A stretch of DNA of 7,500 nt from Gemmatimonadota bacterium. GTDB taxonomy: Bacteria > Gemmatimonadota > Gemmatimonadetes > Palauibacterales > Palauibacteraceae. Within the stretch, counting starts at the first letter, position 1; each line of letters opens with the position of its first letter. Made by a program: the position numbers and the translations under genes. Shown piece after piece: positions 6,603-7,500 of this stretch. The DNA lies in contig JAUVPT010000070.1 of NCBI GenBank assembly GCA_030598525.1, positions 1 to 7,500 of the forward strand, read 5' to 3'. Below the pieces are notes generated by a model, which saw nothing but the letters and a program-made list of their open reading frames with translations, searched no databases and was not told the origin of the DNA.

Positions 6603-7274
6603 ATGACCGAAATCCTGATCGAATACATACAGCTCGGCGCCCAACTCGGTCGAACCTGGGGCCCGCTGATCGTGCTCGTCCTGATGGCGATCGAGAGTTC
6701 ATTCATACCGTTTCCGTCGGAAGTCGTCATGATTCCCGCCGGATTCATGGCGGCACGCGGGGAGTTCCTCCCCCCGGATCCCGTGGCGGGACTAGTCGTG
6801 GCTGTGATCGCGGGCATCCTGGGCTCACTCGCCGGGGCGTTCGTCAACTACGGACTCTCGTTCAGGCTTGGACGGCCCTTTCTTTATCGGTATGGGCGCT
6901 ACTTCTTCCTCTCCGCGCCGAGCCTCGAGCGCGCCGAGGAGTTGTTCAGACGTCATGGTGAGATCACGACCTTCGTCTGCCGCCTGATCCCTGCTATCCG
7001 GCAGCTCATCTCCATTCCAGCGGGTCTCTCGCAGATGCGTTTCGGGCGGTTCGCTCTATTCACCGGACTCGGAGCAGGGATATGGGTGGTCATATTGGGG
7101 CTGGCAGGATTCGCGCTGGGGAAGGGGACTCGCGAAATGAGCTATGAGGAGCTGGTACCCGCCGGCGAGGCCCTGATCCGAGACAACCTCGGGTGGATCT
7201 TCGGCAGTCTTATCCTCATCATCTCTGTGTACGTCTGGGTGCATCGCAGGGTCATGCGGGGAGGCTCGCATTGA
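6603..7274 (+). CDS. DedA-family membrane protein (VTT / SNARE-associated domain)
   Basis: The 223-residue polytopic membrane protein has hydrophobic segments near residues 20-35, 60-82, 122-142, 150-172 and 197-213. The re-entrant loop signatures of the DedA family are present: FIPFPSEVVMIPAG (34-47) and FVCRLIPAIRQLISIPAG (124-141), with Arg127 and Arg133 in the conserved arginine positions and Gly/Ala-rich GSLAGAFVNY between them. DedA proteins include transporters that recycle undecaprenyl phosphate across the membrane and are tied to envelope stress and proton gradient, but members differ in substrate, so the exact cargo is not fixed here. It starts at ATG 6603, 31 bases after pcm, with no clear ribosome site; downstream position in a phospholipid operon fits an envelope role. 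Another ATG at 6596 is out of frame. It appears to be the last gene of the operon. Confidence 0.92.
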   Translation: MTEILIEYIQLGAQLGRTWGPLIVLVLMAIESSFIPFPSEVVMIPAGFMAARGEFLPPDPVAGLVVAVIAGILGSLAGAFVNYGLSFRLGRPFLYRYGRYFFLSAPSLERAEELFRRHGEITTFVCRLIPAIRQLISIPAGLSQMRFGRFALFTGLGAGIWVVILGLAGFALGKGTREMSYEELVPAGEALIRDNLGWIFGSLILIISVYVWVHRRVMRGGSH

Positions 7275-7414
7275 CTGACCCGCAACACTTCCCCTAGTTT
7301 CTCGTGCTTCTCCCGGCGGGGCGACGAGGGCCCAGACGGGTGTAGCGGCGCCACGGTTCGCGGGAGAATGACCGGAATGTCCGTAACTGGTGACTGGACA
7401 ACAGTTTACACGTC

Positions 7415-7443
7415 CTGACACCTCTGCAAGCGTTGTCCATACA
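7415..7443 (+). promoter_or_regulatory. Possible weak promoter for the next gene
   Basis: CTGACA (7415-7420, 5/6 to the -35 consensus) lies 17 bases before CATACA (7438-7443, only 3/6 to the -10 consensus). A start near 7450 would give a short leader before ATG 7464. The weak -10 makes this tentative. The region 7275-7463 otherwise shows no gene and no convincing terminator. Confidence 0.3.
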
Positions 7444-7463
7444 GAAAGGCGTTGCGGCAAGAC

Positions 7464-7500
7464 ATGACTAAGAAGATGGCTCGCGAAAAGCGGCCCGAAC
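7464..7500 (+). CDS. 5' end of an unidentified gene (partial)
   Basis: ATG 7464 opens a frame that stays open to the window edge and reads MTKKMAREKRPE, a basic and hydrophilic start. A second in-frame ATG at 7476, preceded by the purine-rich AAGAAG, could be the true start. No clear Shine-Dalgarno precedes 7464. Twelve residues are too few to recognise a family. It is supported only by its open frame and by its position after an intergenic gap with a promoter-like sequence. Confidence 0.35.
   Translation, partial: MTKKMAREKRPE

Noticed and set aside
7255..7284. TGCGGG / CCCGCA stem around the dedA stop codon as a terminator
   Set aside because: The stem is only 6 bp with an 18-base loop and no T-tract follows, so it does not qualify as an intrinsic terminator.
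7308..7368. TTCTCCCG / CGGGAGAA inverted repeat in the 3' intergenic region
   Set aside because: The arms are 45 bases apart with no supporting stem or T-tract; in GC-rich DNA this is easily chance.
7056..7460. Antisense frame of 134 codons covering the end of dedA and the intergenic region
   Set aside because: About half is opposite conserved dedA sequence and the product shows no family features; no ribosome site was evident.
1..7500. Mobile element, CRISPR array, tRNA or defence system
   Set aside because: No transposase or integrase motifs, no regularly spaced repeats, no cloverleaf-like sequence and no atypical composition were seen; every gene identified is ordinary chromosomal content.

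Overview
The window is GC-rich and almost fully coding on the + strand. It has no tRNA or rRNA genes, transposases, CRISPR repeats or other signs of mobility. It looks like chromosomal housekeeping DNA from a free-living bacterium. The order DUF512 protein - der - plsY - gpsA - short MerR regulator - surE - pcm - dedA, with frequent GTG/TTG starts and high GC, resembles gene order I associate with Gemmatimonadota and neighbouring environmental lineages. The DUF512-der-plsY-gpsA core is also known from clostridia. The phylum assignment is an inference and is not proven by the sequence.

Region by region: bases 1-350 are the 3' end of a gene whose product ends in an FxLYD-like beta domain. A strong intrinsic terminator (371-407) closes that unit. 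A good sigma70-type promoter (432-460) follows, and its -10 box lies at the centre of a perfect 7+7 inverted repeat (446-466) that looks like an operator. Eight same-strand genes then run from 505 to 7274, with junctions between a 43-nt overlap and a 31-nt gap, so they probably form one operon. After it comes a 189-bp non-coding stretch with a possible weak promoter, and then the first 37 bases of another + strand gene.

Functionally, the operon joins three themes. The first is ribosome assembly (Der, a double GTPase) next to a poorly understood PDZ/Fe-S protein (DUF512). The second is the entry to phospholipid synthesis: GpsA makes sn-glycerol-3-phosphate and PlsY acylates it. The third is survival and repair (SurE nucleotidase, Pcm isoaspartyl repair), followed by a DedA-family membrane protein of the kind linked to lipid-carrier transport. 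A small MerR-type DNA-binding protein sits in the middle and has no effector domain.

I found no evidence for a new defence, mobile or biosynthetic system. The points most worth a second look are the operator-like dyad on the promoter, the embedded MerR protein, the uncharacterised DUF512-Der pairing and the forced N-terminal extension of Der.
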